Assembly (NCBI RefSeq): GCF_022513635.1 | Contig: NZ_JAKWBL010000001.1 | Location: 1,612,001 to 1,676,000, forward strand | Length of the DNA stretch: 64,000 nucleotides | Source of the DNA: Paraniabella ginsengisoli | GTDB lineage: Bacteria; Bacteroidota; Bacteroidia; Chitinophagales; Chitinophagaceae | Direction: 5' to 3' | Shown: piece after piece, positions 11,136-20,936 of the stretch | Layout of the letters: every line of letters starts with the position of its first letter | Position numbering within the stretch: the first letter of the stretch is position 1 | Translations under genes and position numbers: made by a program | The notes under the pieces: model-generated | The model's database searches: none | Told to the model about the DNA's origin: nothing | Seen by the model: only the letters and a program-made list of their open reading frames with translations

Positions 11136-11992
11136 ATGACAATTAAAGAAGCAAAGGAAATCGACATGGTATCCTACCTGTCGGCAGCAGGCATAGAACC
11201 TGCAAAAATTAAAGGAGAAAACTATTGGTACCACTCTCCGCTACGTAAAGAAAGAACACCGTCTTTTAAAGTAAACCGGAGACTGAATAAGTGGTTTGAT
11301 TTTGGTGAAGGTAGAGGAGGAGGCCTGATTGAGTTTATGCAAGAAGTGAATAATATTAAGATCCCGGAAATCTTACAGAAACTAAACGAATTAAATCTAC
11401 CCACTACACAACTTAACCAGTTACCATCCAGGTCAACAGGCATTGAGATTGTTTCCACAAAACTCATCAGCAGCCCGGCGCTGATCCGCTACTATCAGTC
11501 CCGACGGATTTCCACGGAAATCGCTAACCAGTTTTTGTGTGAAGTAGATTACAGAAATAATAATAAATCCTATTACGCTTTAGGCTTTAAAAATGATGCC
11601 GGTGGCTATGAGTTACGCAGTACCTATTTTAAAGGCAGTAGCCATCCAAAAGTACCTACGCTTATTAAAAATCAAGCGGCAACGTTGGCAGTATTTGAAG
11701 GTGTGTTTGACCTGCTTTCTTACTGCACTATTTGCCAGCATCAGCCCGTTGCTCCAAGAGATTTTTTAGTGCTGAATTCTGTTTCTTTTTTGAACAGCAA
11801 CTGACATTTATGCAGTCTTATGAAATTGTGCATTTATACCTGGACAATGACGGAGCGGGAGACAAGTTTACTACAACTGCAAGGACGTCCAATTCTCTTC
11901 AGTTTTTTGATGAGCGATCACTATACAGTGGATATAAGGATCTAAATGACTGGCATCGGCATATAGGGCTAAGAATGCCCCAAGATAAATAA
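11136..11992 (+). CDS. CHC2/Toprim-type DNA primase of a mobile element (one frameshift)
   Basis: Primase-like protein for the transferred or replicating element DNA. ATG 11136 (MTIKEAKEIDMVSYLS) is preferred over the in-frame ATG 11115. Residues about 25-70 resemble a CHC2 zinc-finger primase domain (YWYHSPLRKERTPSFKVN, KWFDFGEGRGGGLIEFM), although the classic Cys/His ligands are mostly missing. The Toprim domain follows: AVFEGVFDLLSY (acidic Glu) and HLYLDNDGAGD (DxD-like). The frame shifts by -1 in a T-run near 11785 (SVSFF joins EQQLTFMQSYEIVHLYLD). Repaired length is about 285 aa. Such proteins commonly lie just upstream of mob genes in Bacteroidota elements. Confidence 0.75.
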
Positions 11993-12247
11993 TCGCGACA
12001 AAAAGGTATATCGCTCACAGCCGTGATCAATATGTATTTCAATAGCCTGCTGCACCCGCCGCGTACACCGCGAGGCGTGACGAGTTCCCCAGCTTCGCTC
12101 GGTAACGGCGAGGTGTACCAAAAGTGCAACTTTTGGAAAGTACCTCGCCCTTCTTACTCGAAACTCGTGAAGGGAAAGTAGGAAGATTAATAGTCAGTAA
12201 CTGCACTTTTTAAGTGCAGTATTTTTAGAAAACGTGTAAATGAAATA
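11993..12247. other. Gene-less stretch before mob genes, candidate oriT
   Basis: About 255 bp without a gene. It holds a GC-rich part (about 12050-12115) and two dyads: AAAAGT (12121-12126) / ACTTTT (12130-12135) with a GCA loop, and a perfect 9-bp stem ACTGCACTT (12200-12208) / AAGTGCAGT (12212-12220) with loop TTT. The second lies 27 bp before mobC. Relaxase nick regions typically sit here, next to the mobC-relaxase pair, with such inverted repeats. The 12200 hairpin, followed by ATTTTT, could equally terminate the primase gene. Confidence 0.45.
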
Positions 12248-12642
12248 ATGATGAATGAACAACCAATTGCTCCTAAAAGGTGGATCACCATTCGTGTAAA
12301 ACCCGATGAATACATCGTCATCTATAAACTGTTTAAACAGACTGCCAACAAAAAGCTAAGCCAGTATGTACGCAAGGTGCTGCTTCAAAAGCCGGTGGTG
12401 ATTCATTATAAAGATGTGTCCACTAGTGAAATTTTGTCAGCCCTAAACCAGCTTTCCAGGGAGCTGTCTGCGATCGGAAACAACTTCAATCAAACGGTGC
12501 ATAAACTGCACACACTCGATCATGTACCTGAGATAAAGATATGGGCGGAGTTAACTGAATCGGGTCGTCAAAATCTCTTAAAAAAATAGAAGAAATCCGG
12601 CAATCTTTAACTCAAATCAGAGCCCAATGCGCCCACAAATAA
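12248..12642 (+). CDS. mobC: MobC-like relaxosome accessory protein (one frameshift)
   Basis: Small DNA-binding mobilization protein that helps the relaxase at oriT. N-terminal ribbon-helix-helix-like part (KRWITIRVKPDEYIVIYKLF, LSQYVRKVLLQKPVV), then a coiled helix (LNQLSRELSAIGNNFNQTVH), the usual MobC signature with conserved GNNxNQ. The frame stops at 12589 in an A-run that is one base short. With A restored it continues KKIEEIRQSLTQIRAQCAHK and ends at 12642, giving 131 aa and a 16-nt overlap with the relaxase start, the usual mobC/mobA arrangement. Confidence 0.8.
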
Positions 12643-13924
12643 CTTTTCCGACAAGCCTTTCACGAGCGCTCAATTACCACGAGAAAAAAGTGCAGAAAGG
12701 CACCGCCATGCTGTTACACGCACATAATTTTTTCAAAGCACCAGAGGTGCTAAAGTTCAGCGACAAGAAAGAAAGATTCCAGGAGTTGATGGACTTAAAT
12801 GAAAGGGCAAAAACAAAGCTGATCCATATCTCGCTCAACTTTCATCCATCGGAAAAAGAAAAAATGGATAAAGACTTTTATATCCATTTGGCAGATGAAT
12901 ATATGAACCGGATTGGGTTTGGTGATCAACCTTACTTGGTTTACCAACATGAGGATGCAGGGCATCCGCATTGCCATGTGTTGGCTCCACTAATTAGAGA
13001 GGACGGTAGCAGGATACAAACCCATTATATAGCTAAGAAGTTATCAGAGCCAGCCCGAAAAGAAATGGAAAAAATATACGGACTAGTACCGGCTGATAAA
13101 AAGGATAGAGGGCAGGAGCTGGCCAAGCTTGAACTGGCGGTATCGCCGCAAAGAGTTCAGGCTGGTAAATCTGAAGTGCAGCGCTCTATTACTAATGTGC
13201 TGGATCATGTTATTGGGAAATACAAATACACTTCTTTAAATGAGCTAAATGCTGTTTTAAAACTATACAATGTAAAAGCCGAAAGGGGAGTAGAAGGGGG
13301 CGTATTCATCGAAATAAAGGGTTGACCTATGTAGTGATTGACAAAAATGGTAAAGCGCTAACCAAACCCATCAAAGCGAGCGCTTTTTATAATAAACCAA
13401 CGCTCGCTTTGATTGAACAAAAATGCGAGGCCAATAAGGCATTGAAGGAACCTTATAAACAAAAACTAAAAACATCCATTGAGTGGAGTTTTAGATCCAA
13501 TCCACAATCATTAAATGAACTGGCCAAAGGACTAAAAAGAGAGCAGGTAGACCTTGTCATCAGGCGAAGTGTCGAAGGACAGGTATATGGACTGACTTAT
13601 ATCGATCATAAATCCAGAGCAGTTTTTAATGGTAGTAACCTGGGTAAAGAGTATGCGGCTAAAAAAATACTGGAACGATTAAGTAAACAAAACCAACCCG
13701 AAAAGCAAATTGCCCAAAAGATGGGTAGGGAATTTGAAAAACCTAGCACGCAAGAAAACTCGAAAGAACAATCACCCGAAAAGCAAGCCACTAAAGCCTT
13801 AGAAAAAATCATTGAACAGGTAGTGGATCCTTATGTGGGAAGTAATGATCCCTTCAATAAGGAACTACTCCATGAAAAGAATCGTAAAAGAAAAAAAGGG
13901 GTGGATCGGGAAATAGACTTCTAA
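12627..13924 (+). CDS. MOB-family relaxase/mobilization nuclease (one frameshift)
   Basis: Relaxase that nicks oriT and pilots the strand during mobilization (Pfam relaxase type, MobA/VirD2-like, from motif memory). Landmarks: N-terminal region with SRALNYHEKKVQKG, then HISLNFHPSE (about 72), and the metal-binding histidine triad motif in QHEDAGHPHCHVLAPL (about 110-125). The frame drops by -1 at about 13320 (ATAAAGGGTTGACC) and continues as LTYVVIDKNGKALTKPIKAS. The C-terminal 100 residues are charged and Gln/Glu/Lys-rich, probably a linker or DNA-binding tail. Repaired length is about 432 aa. Confidence 0.85.
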
Positions 13925-13969
13925 CTGACTTTGACAATCGGGTTTTTAATTTTTAAATCTAAGTGAAGG

Positions 13970-15955
13970 ATGACAATGCAGACAAATGAAAATGAAATGG
14001 GATTAAAGAAGATCATGGACATGACCCGGTTGATCAGTGTGGTGTTATTGGTGTTACATTTTTATGATAGCTGTTACGGTTTTTTCAGGTTGCAGGGATG
14101 GACACATGCCATTAGTGATCAGGTGTTGAACAATATCCACAAAACAGGACTGTTTAATAACTTCCATAAATGTAAATTACTGGCTCTGGTATTTTTAATA
14201 CTGTCATTATTGGGAGTGAAAGCAAAAAAAGCTGAAGCCTTTAATTACAGGCTTTGTGTGGCTTATATTGTAACAGGCTTGTTGCTTTATATTATCGGCG
14301 CATTGGTTTTTGTATCGCCTGGTAATGCCGCTACCCTAACAGTGATATATGTAACAATTACTGGTACTGGATATCTATTATTTATTATCGGTGGCACAAT
14401 GCTATTCAGAGTCATCAAACATAAGCTAAGCCGTGATGTATTTAATACCGCCAATGAAACCTTTCCGCAGGAAGAAAGACTCTTGACCAACTCTTATTCC
14501 ATTAACCTGCCAACTAAGTACCAGCTAAAAAATAAAACCCGAAATGGATGGATCAATATCATCAATGCATTTAGAGGGGGAATACTTTTGATGGGCTTGC
14601 CGGGCAGTGGTAAAACACTCATCGCTAAGGAGATTTTAAAGCAACAAATCGAAAAAGGATTTGCAATGTTTATCCATGACTTTAAATATCCTGACTTAAC
14701 AAATGTGGCCTACAATCATTACCTGAAAAATAAGAAACAATATAAAGCCACACCACAGTTCTACATTATCAACTTTGAAGATATCCAGCAGCGTTGTAAT
14801 CCACTATTGCCGGAATGCATAAATTCTATAACAGATGCGGCGTCTGCATCACGTGCAATACTTTTGGGATTAAACCAGGAATGGATCGGCAAACAGGGAG
14901 ACTTTTGGGTGGAAAGCAGTATCAATTTTATCACAGCCTTGATATGGTATCTGCGCCTCTATCAGGATGGTAAATATTGCACATTGCCACATGTAATAGA
15001 GTTGGCTCAAACGCCACTTGATAAACTCTTTACAATCCTGGCAGCCCAGCCCAGTCTGGAAGTATTGGTAATGCCTTTTGTTCGGGCTTATGAAGAAGAT
15101 GCCGGTAAGCAGTTGATTGGGCAAATTTCTGGTGCTGCCATAAGCTTGGGTACATTGGCGTCAGAAAAGCTTTACTATGTTTTATCGGGTAATGATTTTT
15201 CTATGAACATCAATGACCCGGAGCATCCTAAGATTGTTTGCATTGCCAATAATCCTCAGGTGTCTAATATTTACAGTGCGGTGATTTCTTTATACCTAAA
15301 TACACTACAGAAATTATTAAAAGAACAGCAACAGCAACCTTGTGGAATTTTATTGGAAGAATTCGCTAATATTTCCTGGTATAATGCCGATAAATTTTTA
15401 TCGGTATGCCGAAGCTACCTGGTAAATGTTATAATGGTTATCCAGGATGCCAGCCAGTTGATTTTACATTATGGCGAAAAGCAGGCTAAGGTTATTTTGG
15501 CGATGGTAGGGAACATAATATCCGGACAAGTAACCGGTGAGTCTGCGAAACAATTATCAGAAAGGTTTGGAAAAATAATGCAGGATAGGCAAAGCCTTAC
15601 TATAAATAGTAGTGATACATCGCTTAGCAAATCCAGGCAATTGGATTATGCTATACCGCAATCAACCATTGCTTCTTTATCGGCTGGTGAGGTGGTGGGT
15701 GTGGTTGTTGACAATCCTGATCAGCGGATAAACCAGAAGATGTTTCATGGGCAGGTACAGCATGATTTTGATGCGCTAAAAAAGGAAGAAGCTGGGTTTA
15801 AGCTACTCCCGAAAGAAAGAGTTGACGGAAATGCAATTCGAAATCAATTTATGAGAATTAAACTGGAGGTTAAAGCTATTGTGGAGGAAGAAATGGAGAG
15901 GATTATGAACATGCCTGGGCATCAAACGGCAATAGTTAGAAAGAATGGCTCTTAG
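13970..15955 (+). CDS. Type IV coupling protein (VirD4/TraG-like)
   Basis: 661-aa intact ATPase that docks the relaxosome to a conjugation channel. Several N-terminal membrane segments (about residues 18-35, 65-80, 92-112, 118-142), then the P-loop GLPGSGKT (about 207-214). Walker B is in GILLEEFANISW (about 458) and the C-terminal RecA-like core has QDASQLILHYGEKQA and GNIISGQVTGESAKQLSERF, all typical of TraG/TraD-like proteins of Bacteroidota. There are no mating-channel genes (tra/virB) nearby, so the element is mobilizable rather than self-transmissible, or is a remnant. ATG 13976 is an equally possible start. Confidence 0.88.
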   Translation: MTMQTNENEMGLKKIMDMTRLISVVLLVLHFYDSCYGFFRLQGWTHAISDQVLNNIHKTGLFNNFHKCKLLALVFLILSLLGVKAKKAEAFNYRLCVAYIVTGLLLYIIGALVFVSPGNAATLTVIYVTITGTGYLLFIIGGTMLFRVIKHKLSRDVFNTANETFPQEERLLTNSYSINLPTKYQLKNKTRNGWINIINAFRGGILLMGLPGSGKTLIAKEILKQQIEKGFAMFIHDFKYPDLTNVAYNHYLKNKKQYKATPQFYIINFEDIQQRCNPLLPECINSITDAASASRAILLGLNQEWIGKQGDFWVESSINFITALIWYLRLYQDGKYCTLPHVIELAQTPLDKLFTILAAQPSLEVLVMPFVRAYEEDAGKQLIGQISGAAISLGTLASEKLYYVLSGNDFSMNINDPEHPKIVCIANNPQVSNIYSAVISLYLNTLQKLLKEQQQQPCGILLEEFANISWYNADKFLSVCRSYLVNVIMVIQDASQLILHYGEKQAKVILAMVGNIISGQVTGESAKQLSERFGKIMQDRQSLTINSSDTSLSKSRQLDYAIPQSTIASLSAGEVVGVVVDNPDQRINQKMFHGQVQHDFDALKKEEAGFKLLPKERVDGNAIRNQFMRIKLEVKAIVEEEMERIMNMPGHQTAIVRKNGS

Positions 15956-16499
15956 ATACAGCGTATGTTCTAAATTATCATCATTGCGAGAGTCCGGCAA
16001 CTCCAACTAAAATGATAAAGAGAATTTATAAAAAAATTGTATTCAATCCTTTAAAATGAAAAAACTGTAGAAAGGCTTCGATAGATTAGAGTAAACAGCT
16101 GGAGATAAATTTGGAAACTTATGCCTGATAAATAGTAATACAAGTTCACATCTTTGGAATTTATCGCCGGAAGGAACGGCGTATACTTTTGAATACAAAT
16201 TCATACGAAGATTTTAAACAAAAACTATGCTTCGTCAACAAAAATGGAGTTGATAGAAATGTAAAAGCACTGAAAGAAAACGAAAGACAAACTAATTGGA
16301 AATAGAAGAGGACGTGCAAATAGCCGTTTGGGCAAAATGGTGGGTTTTAGTGCTAATTTCATGGATAAAAAATGTGATATGCTATAAAAGGGGATTTTTC
16401 CCGGTATATAACCAGTCAAAAGACATTACTATTGCAGTCAATAACAAGGCTGCTCTTGGATTTAAAAGCTAACTATCGTATATTTATTCATCTAAGCCA
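15956..16499. other. Gene-less junction with coding remnants between mob module and cas operon
   Basis: No intact gene. Short open segments on the plus strand look like decayed coding sequence: about 16190-16305 (reads SYEDFKQKLCFVNKNGVD) and, in another frame, about 16290-16471 (ends DITIAVNNKAALGFKS). They do not join to anything I recognise. This is where the mobilizable module ends and the CRISPR-Cas operon starts, so a decayed gene of either is likely. Confidence 0.4.
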
Positions 16500-17287
16500 A
16501 TGAGATTTTCAATTCAACTAATTGCTATACACTCGGGAGTAAATATCATTTCTCTCAATTACCAATATGCCTTAAGTAGCGCAATTTACCGTATTATAGC
16601 CAAAGGTGATGCAGCGTATGCTTCCTTTCTTCACGAAACAGGCTATGGCAAAGGCTTCAAATTTTTTACTTTTTCGCAGATCAATTGCCCTTTTAAGATT
16701 GAAGGCGACCGGATGCGTTTGCTTTCTAATGAATTGAACTTTCAAGTAGCTTTTCATTTGCCGCAGGCGGCAGAAAATTTTGTGAAAGGCCTATTTCAGG
16801 CAGAGCAGATTGATATTGCTGATAAAAAATCAAAAGCCAGCTTTAGGGTAAAATCGGTGGAGAGTTTGCCCAACCCTTTGCAACAGCATAAAGACAATGA
16901 AATTGTAAATACGCAACTAAAACCTTTATCGCCCATTGTAGCCGGATTGCAAAACGACAAAGGCAATTATGATTTTCTGTCGCCGGATGATGAGCGCTTT
17001 ACCCAAAGCCTAATTTATAACTGGCGCAGCAAAATAGCCACTTGCTATGATGAGGAAACAGCTGCGGGGGCTTTGTTGATAATGGAGGTGATTTCGATGA
17101 AGAACCCGTTCAAGTCTCGCTTAATTACGATTAAAGCTGATACGGCTGCGGAAACGAAAATTAGGGGCTGGATGAATTTTGGGCTGAAGGTGACGGGGAG
17201 AGACGGTTTGTGGAGCTGGTGCTGAATGCTGGGGTGGGAGTTTATAATAGTATGGGGTGTGGGTGTGTGTGTGTGGGAATTGTATGA
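16500..17287 (+). CDS. cas6: CRISPR endoribonuclease Cas6, first copy (one frameshift)
   Basis: Cas6 RAMP nuclease that cuts the precursor crRNA inside each repeat. The N-terminal ferredoxin fold has NYQYALSSAIYRII (about 20-34) and YASFLHETGYGKGFKFFTFS (about 39-58), with His in FLHETGY as the probable catalytic residue. The second domain ends in NPFKSRLITIKADTAAETKI. The annotated stop at 17225 follows a G-run of four (ACGGGGAG); with five G it reads VELVLNAGVGVYNSMGCGC, the glycine-rich loop that closes every Cas6. Repaired length is 262 aa. It differs from the second Cas6 downstream and matches the classical Cas6 type; possibly first gene of the operon. Confidence 0.85.
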
Positions 17288-17405
17288 TGGAAAAGGCAAT
17301 TTTGCAGTGTTTATGCATGTTTTAAAGTGCAGTTTTGGGTGTTTGGGTGGTGGAGTACGGAGTTTTTGGGAGTTGAAGATTATTCCTTTCGGTTCTATTA
17401 AGATC

Positions 17406-17467
17406 ATTAATTCCAATTTACTTTTTCAATTCTCAAATAAGAGTTGACTATTAATTCCAATTTACTT
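17406..17467. repeat. Two 18-bp direct repeats upstream of the second cas6
   Basis: Identical copies of ATTAATTCCAATTTACTT at 17406-17423 and 17450-17467 (44 bp apart), both preceded by GA two bases upstream. The second copy touches the -33 element of the candidate promoter at 17466-17496, so a repressor-site role is plausible. Read on the minus strand, the unit contains GGAATT, and between the copies GAATTGAAA (17424-17432) matches nine bases near the 3' end of the CRISPR repeat. In AT-rich DNA that similarity may be chance. Confidence 0.6.
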
Positions 17468-17496
17468 GGCAAATTTATAAAAATATTTTATATTTA
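17466..17496 (+). promoter_or_regulatory. Candidate Bacteroidota-type promoter before second cas6
   Basis: TTG at 17466-17468 and TATATTTA at 17489-17496, spaced by 20 bp, resemble the TTTG / TAnnTTTG consensus of Bacteroidota sigma-ABfr. The distance to ATG 17519 is suitable. It would give cas6-2 through cas2 their own promoter. Confidence 0.4.
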
Positions 17497-17518
17497 TAGC
17501 CATAATCAACATAATAAA

Positions 17519-18182
17519 ATGAGATTACATCTGAAATTAAAAAAAATGACACAGTAATCCCCTATAATTATCAGCGTAAATTAACAGGGTGTATCCATAA
17601 ATGGATCGGAAAAGATAATAAAGAACACGGAACGATAAGTCTCTATTCTTTCTCATGGTTACAAAATGCCAAAGCGGTAAAAGATGGACTTTGGCTAACA
17701 GATAACTCTTACCTATCCTTAAGCTTTTATGAAGATCATTTAGTGAAAGAGGTTGTTGGTGGTATTCTTCATAACCCAGAAATGTTTTGTGGCGCAAGAG
17801 TAAATGAAGTATTGATAAGCAACCACCAATACTTTGATGAAAAACAACAACGTTTTTTTGTACTTAGTCCGATACTCATTAAGCGTACGCTTGAAAGCGG
17901 GAAGCAAAAGCATTATACTTTTTTGATGAAGAATCAAATGAAATGATGACAGAAACACTGCAATCGAAACTGAAACATGCCAATCTGAATACGGATGGAG
18001 TAGCAGTAGAGTTTGACTCAAATTTTCCGAATCCAAGAACTAAGTTGATTAAATATGGAGAAATAAATAACAAAGTAAATTTATGTCCAATCATCATTAA
18101 AGGGTCTAAAGAGCAGATTGCATTTGCTTGGAATGTGGGTGTGGGCAACTCCACAGGGATTGGATTTGGTAGTCTTAAATAA
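17519..18182 (+). CDS. cas6: CRISPR endoribonuclease Cas6, second copy (two frameshifts)
   Basis: Second, shorter Cas6 family protein. The start MRLHLKLKKN at 17519 is interrupted after eight A where nine are needed; then DTVIPYNYQRKLTGCIHKWI, YSFSWLQNAKA, and another -1 break in a T-run at about 17920 (HYTFFDEESNEMM). It ends PRTKLIKYGEINNKVNL ... FAWNVGVGNSTGIGFGSLK, the glycine-rich closing loop of Cas6. Repaired length is 221 aa. It is followed after 8 bp by cas5. It is so different from the first Cas6 that the two are separate lineages, not a recent tandem duplication. Which of them processes the array repeat is not visible; this one is closer to the interference genes and more likely the cognate one. 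Confidence 0.82.
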
Positions 18183-18190
18183 TTTTATTT

Positions 18191-18766
18191 ATGAAAAAAT
18201 TATACGTGGTAAAATATTCTGGACCGTTTGGTTTTATCAAGCCTTGGACTGCTGTGCGTGATAGCGAAACTTTTTCACAGCAATTCCTAACCCCGAGCAT
18301 TGTAGAAGGCATTGAAAAAAAGTTGTTTCCGGAATTATTGAATGAAATTGGGATAAAGAAAATTATAAGGCACAAATTAAATTATTTAGGAATAGATGTG
18401 CAACAGGAACGTACATGGGCAAAAGGGGGATTTCAGTTTTCAAAAGAAAAAGGAAATTATAAAACCAACCTTGGTATTTTGAAACGAGGAGTAATGCTTA
18501 ACCCAAATCTTTATTTAGCATTTGACACTATTGGGGATGCAAAGATTGCCTTTGAACAAAACCTTTGCTTGTGCAGGAATGAAGATATTTTATTGCCTGA
18601 AGACCTGATTGAAATGAGTGCTGATGAATTTGATGAAATTGCTGGGTTTGAGTTGAAGTTTTCTGATAAAGAAACGGGATTTAAAGTTGGGCATAACAGG
18701 TATGATAATGCAGCCGAAATGTTTGGAGAATTAGTTGTTTCAGGAAACCCAATTAGAGGGAAATAA
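18191..18766 (+). CDS. cas5: Cas5-like Cascade subunit
   Basis: 191-aa intact protein. The N-terminus KLYVVKYSGPFGFIKPWTA followed by FLTPSIVEGIEKKLF has the layout of Cas5 (GPFA.F+.. then PTPS..G), and I believe it is the Cas5 form of the former 'Pging' subtype. Cas5 binds the 5' handle of crRNA and caps the Cascade backbone. It lies between the second cas6 and cas3; its TAA overlaps the cas3 ATG by one base (TAATG), so it is translationally coupled to cas3. The identification rests on the N-terminal motif and context; no catalytic residues are expected. Confidence 0.7.
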   Translation: MKKLYVVKYSGPFGFIKPWTAVRDSETFSQQFLTPSIVEGIEKKLFPELLNEIGIKKIIRHKLNYLGIDVQQERTWAKGGFQFSKEKGNYKTNLGILKRGVMLNPNLYLAFDTIGDAKIAFEQNLCLCRNEDILLPEDLIEMSADEFDEIAGFELKFSDKETGFKVGHNRYDNAAEMFGELVVSGNPIRGK

Positions 18767-20933
18767 TGAACTTGAAACACATATTGGCTAAAAGTATTCT
18801 TTACGAAGGTACTGATTTGTTGACGCATACGCAGCATGTGGTTTTATGTATTCAAAAAATACTCCAGGGATTCCAATTTGATTTTGATGAACAGTTAGTT
18901 TTAAAAGGTGCAATCCTACATGACTTAGGAAAAGCTCATCCAAAATTTCAAAAAAGAGTTTCAGGGAAAAGCAAGGAGGGTTTATTAGAAGAGTTTGAAG
19001 ATGAGGGATATGTTCATCGTCATGAGATTTCATCTTTGGCTTTTTTACCCTGTTTCCCTAAAGGCGAGTGGCCGATATTGATAGATATGGTTATTGCTCA
19101 CCACAAATCGATTGAAACAGCGCACCATGAAGGAAAAGGTATTTTAGATTTAAAAACACAAGATAGGAAATGGTTGCAAAACCATTTGAAAGAATGGGAT
19201 GATTGGCAGCAGTATGGAATAACAATTATTAAAAATTTTGGCTTTGATTGCTCAAACAAAATTTCATTTGAAGATGCCGAAAAAGCATTGAGGTTTGTTG
19301 TTGATTATTGTGACGCAAAGAAAAACGGTTGGTCGCCATACAGAGGGTTATTAAAAGGGGCAGACCATTTTGCATCAGCCCTAGTAGAAAGAGTTGAAGA
19401 AAATATTAAACACACCTTTGAAATTCCAGATTTAAAGTTTTATAGAGACCCCAAAAGAGCAAACGGTTTGTATCCGTTATCAAAAGTAGTAACTGATAAT
19501 AGAAGATTACACACAATTGTTGTAGCTCCAACCGGTGCTGGGAAAACGGACTTTTTGATGAAGCGAACCAGTGGGCGTGTTTTTACACCTTGCCTTTTCA
19601 GGCTTCAATTAATGCGATGTGGGCACGATTTAAAGATGTTGTCCCTAATAAAGACATTCGGGTTTTGCACGCCATTTCAAAAATAGTCGTCGGGAAAGTC
19701 AATCCTGAAGAGCAGCTTTTACAGCCATTAGTAGGTTCTTCCATAAAAGTATTGACGCCATATCAGTTGGCAGGTATTGTATTTGGTATTTCTGGATTTG
19801 AAAGTATTCTTTTAGATATTAAAGGGTGTGATGTGATATTGGATGAAGTTCATACTTATTCGGGCTATTCAAGAAGTATGGTGCTAGAAATTGTAAAAGT
19901 GCTTAAACATTTCGAATGTCGAATCCATATCGGCACGGCCACTATGCCAACGGTTTTGTATAACGAACTTTTAGAAATATTGGGTGGTGTTGAGCATGTT
20001 TATGAAGTCCAGCTATCAGTAGATGAATTGGATAAATTTAATAGGCACAAGATTTATAAACTGGCAAATGATGAAAACATATTTCCAATTATTCAAAAAG
20101 CAAAAGAATCAAAAGAGAAAATACTTATAGTCTGTAACACAATTAAGAAAGCTCAGGATGTGTATAAATTAATGATTGAAGAATTTCCTCACGTTGAAAA
20201 AATGCTAATTCATAGTCGTTTCAAAAGGCGTGATAGATTTCAAAGAGAATTAAGGCTCAAGGATGAAGTTAACGGAAATGGGAAGGACAAAAAAGGTTTC
20301 AAGCCTTGTATTGTGGTGGCGACACAGGTTATAGAAGTCAGTTTGGATATAAGCTTTGACAGAATGATTACAGAATGTGCTCCGTTGGACGGTATGATTC
20401 AAAGGTTTGGCAGGGTAAATAGGGAAAGAACTGAAGAAAGCATCAAGATCCAAAAGCCCATTCATGTAATTGAGCCCAAGGGGAAAGTTTTACCTTATAA
20501 CATGGAAGTGCTTCAAATGAGTTTCAACCAATTGCCAGATGGTGGAGAGATATTATTGGAAAGAACTTTACAGGAAAAGATAGACAGTGTTTACCCGGAA
20601 TTGGATAAGAAAGCTATAGACATACATTTAAAGTTTAAAGGTAGTCGTTTTACGATGAAGGAACTGACTGACAACAGAAAGGGAATTTTGATTGATGCAT
20701 TAGAAATTGAGGGAGCCACCTGTATCCTGGAAGCTGACAGGCAAAAATACATTGATGCTACCTGGGAAGAACGAATTGATATAGAAGTTCCGATAAACTG
20801 GAAAACCATTTCAAGATACAAAAAACAATTTGAACAGTTGAATGTAGGTTCCAATCCTTTTGTTGTACCTCAAGATGAGGATGAGTATGGAAAGTACGGC
20901 TTACAATTAATTGAACACGATATAATATTATAA
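18766..20933 (+). CDS. cas3: Cas3 HD nuclease-helicase (one frameshift)
   Basis: Signature nuclease-helicase of type I CRISPR systems; it unwinds and degrades the target after Cascade binding. HD domain: THTQH (about 20-24), HDLGKAHPKF (about 51) and AHHKS (about 111). Helicase: P-loop VVAPTGAGKTDF (about 251-262), DEVHTYSG (about 359), GTATMP, VATQVIEVSLDISF (about 515-528) and MIQRFGRVNRER (about 543). The frame drops by -1 in a T-run at about 19582 (SGRVF continues as YTLPFQASINAMWARF), removing only one base. Repaired length is 722 aa. HD and helicase are fused in the usual order. cas8 starts 3 bp downstream. Confidence 0.92.
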
Positions 20934-20936
20934 CGC

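Noticed and set aside
17226..17447. 73-codon ORF between the two cas6 genes, thought of as a possible small toxin
   Set aside because: Its first part is a different frame of the Cas6 end and G/T-rich low-complexity DNA; no start signal or hydrophobic-toxin pattern.
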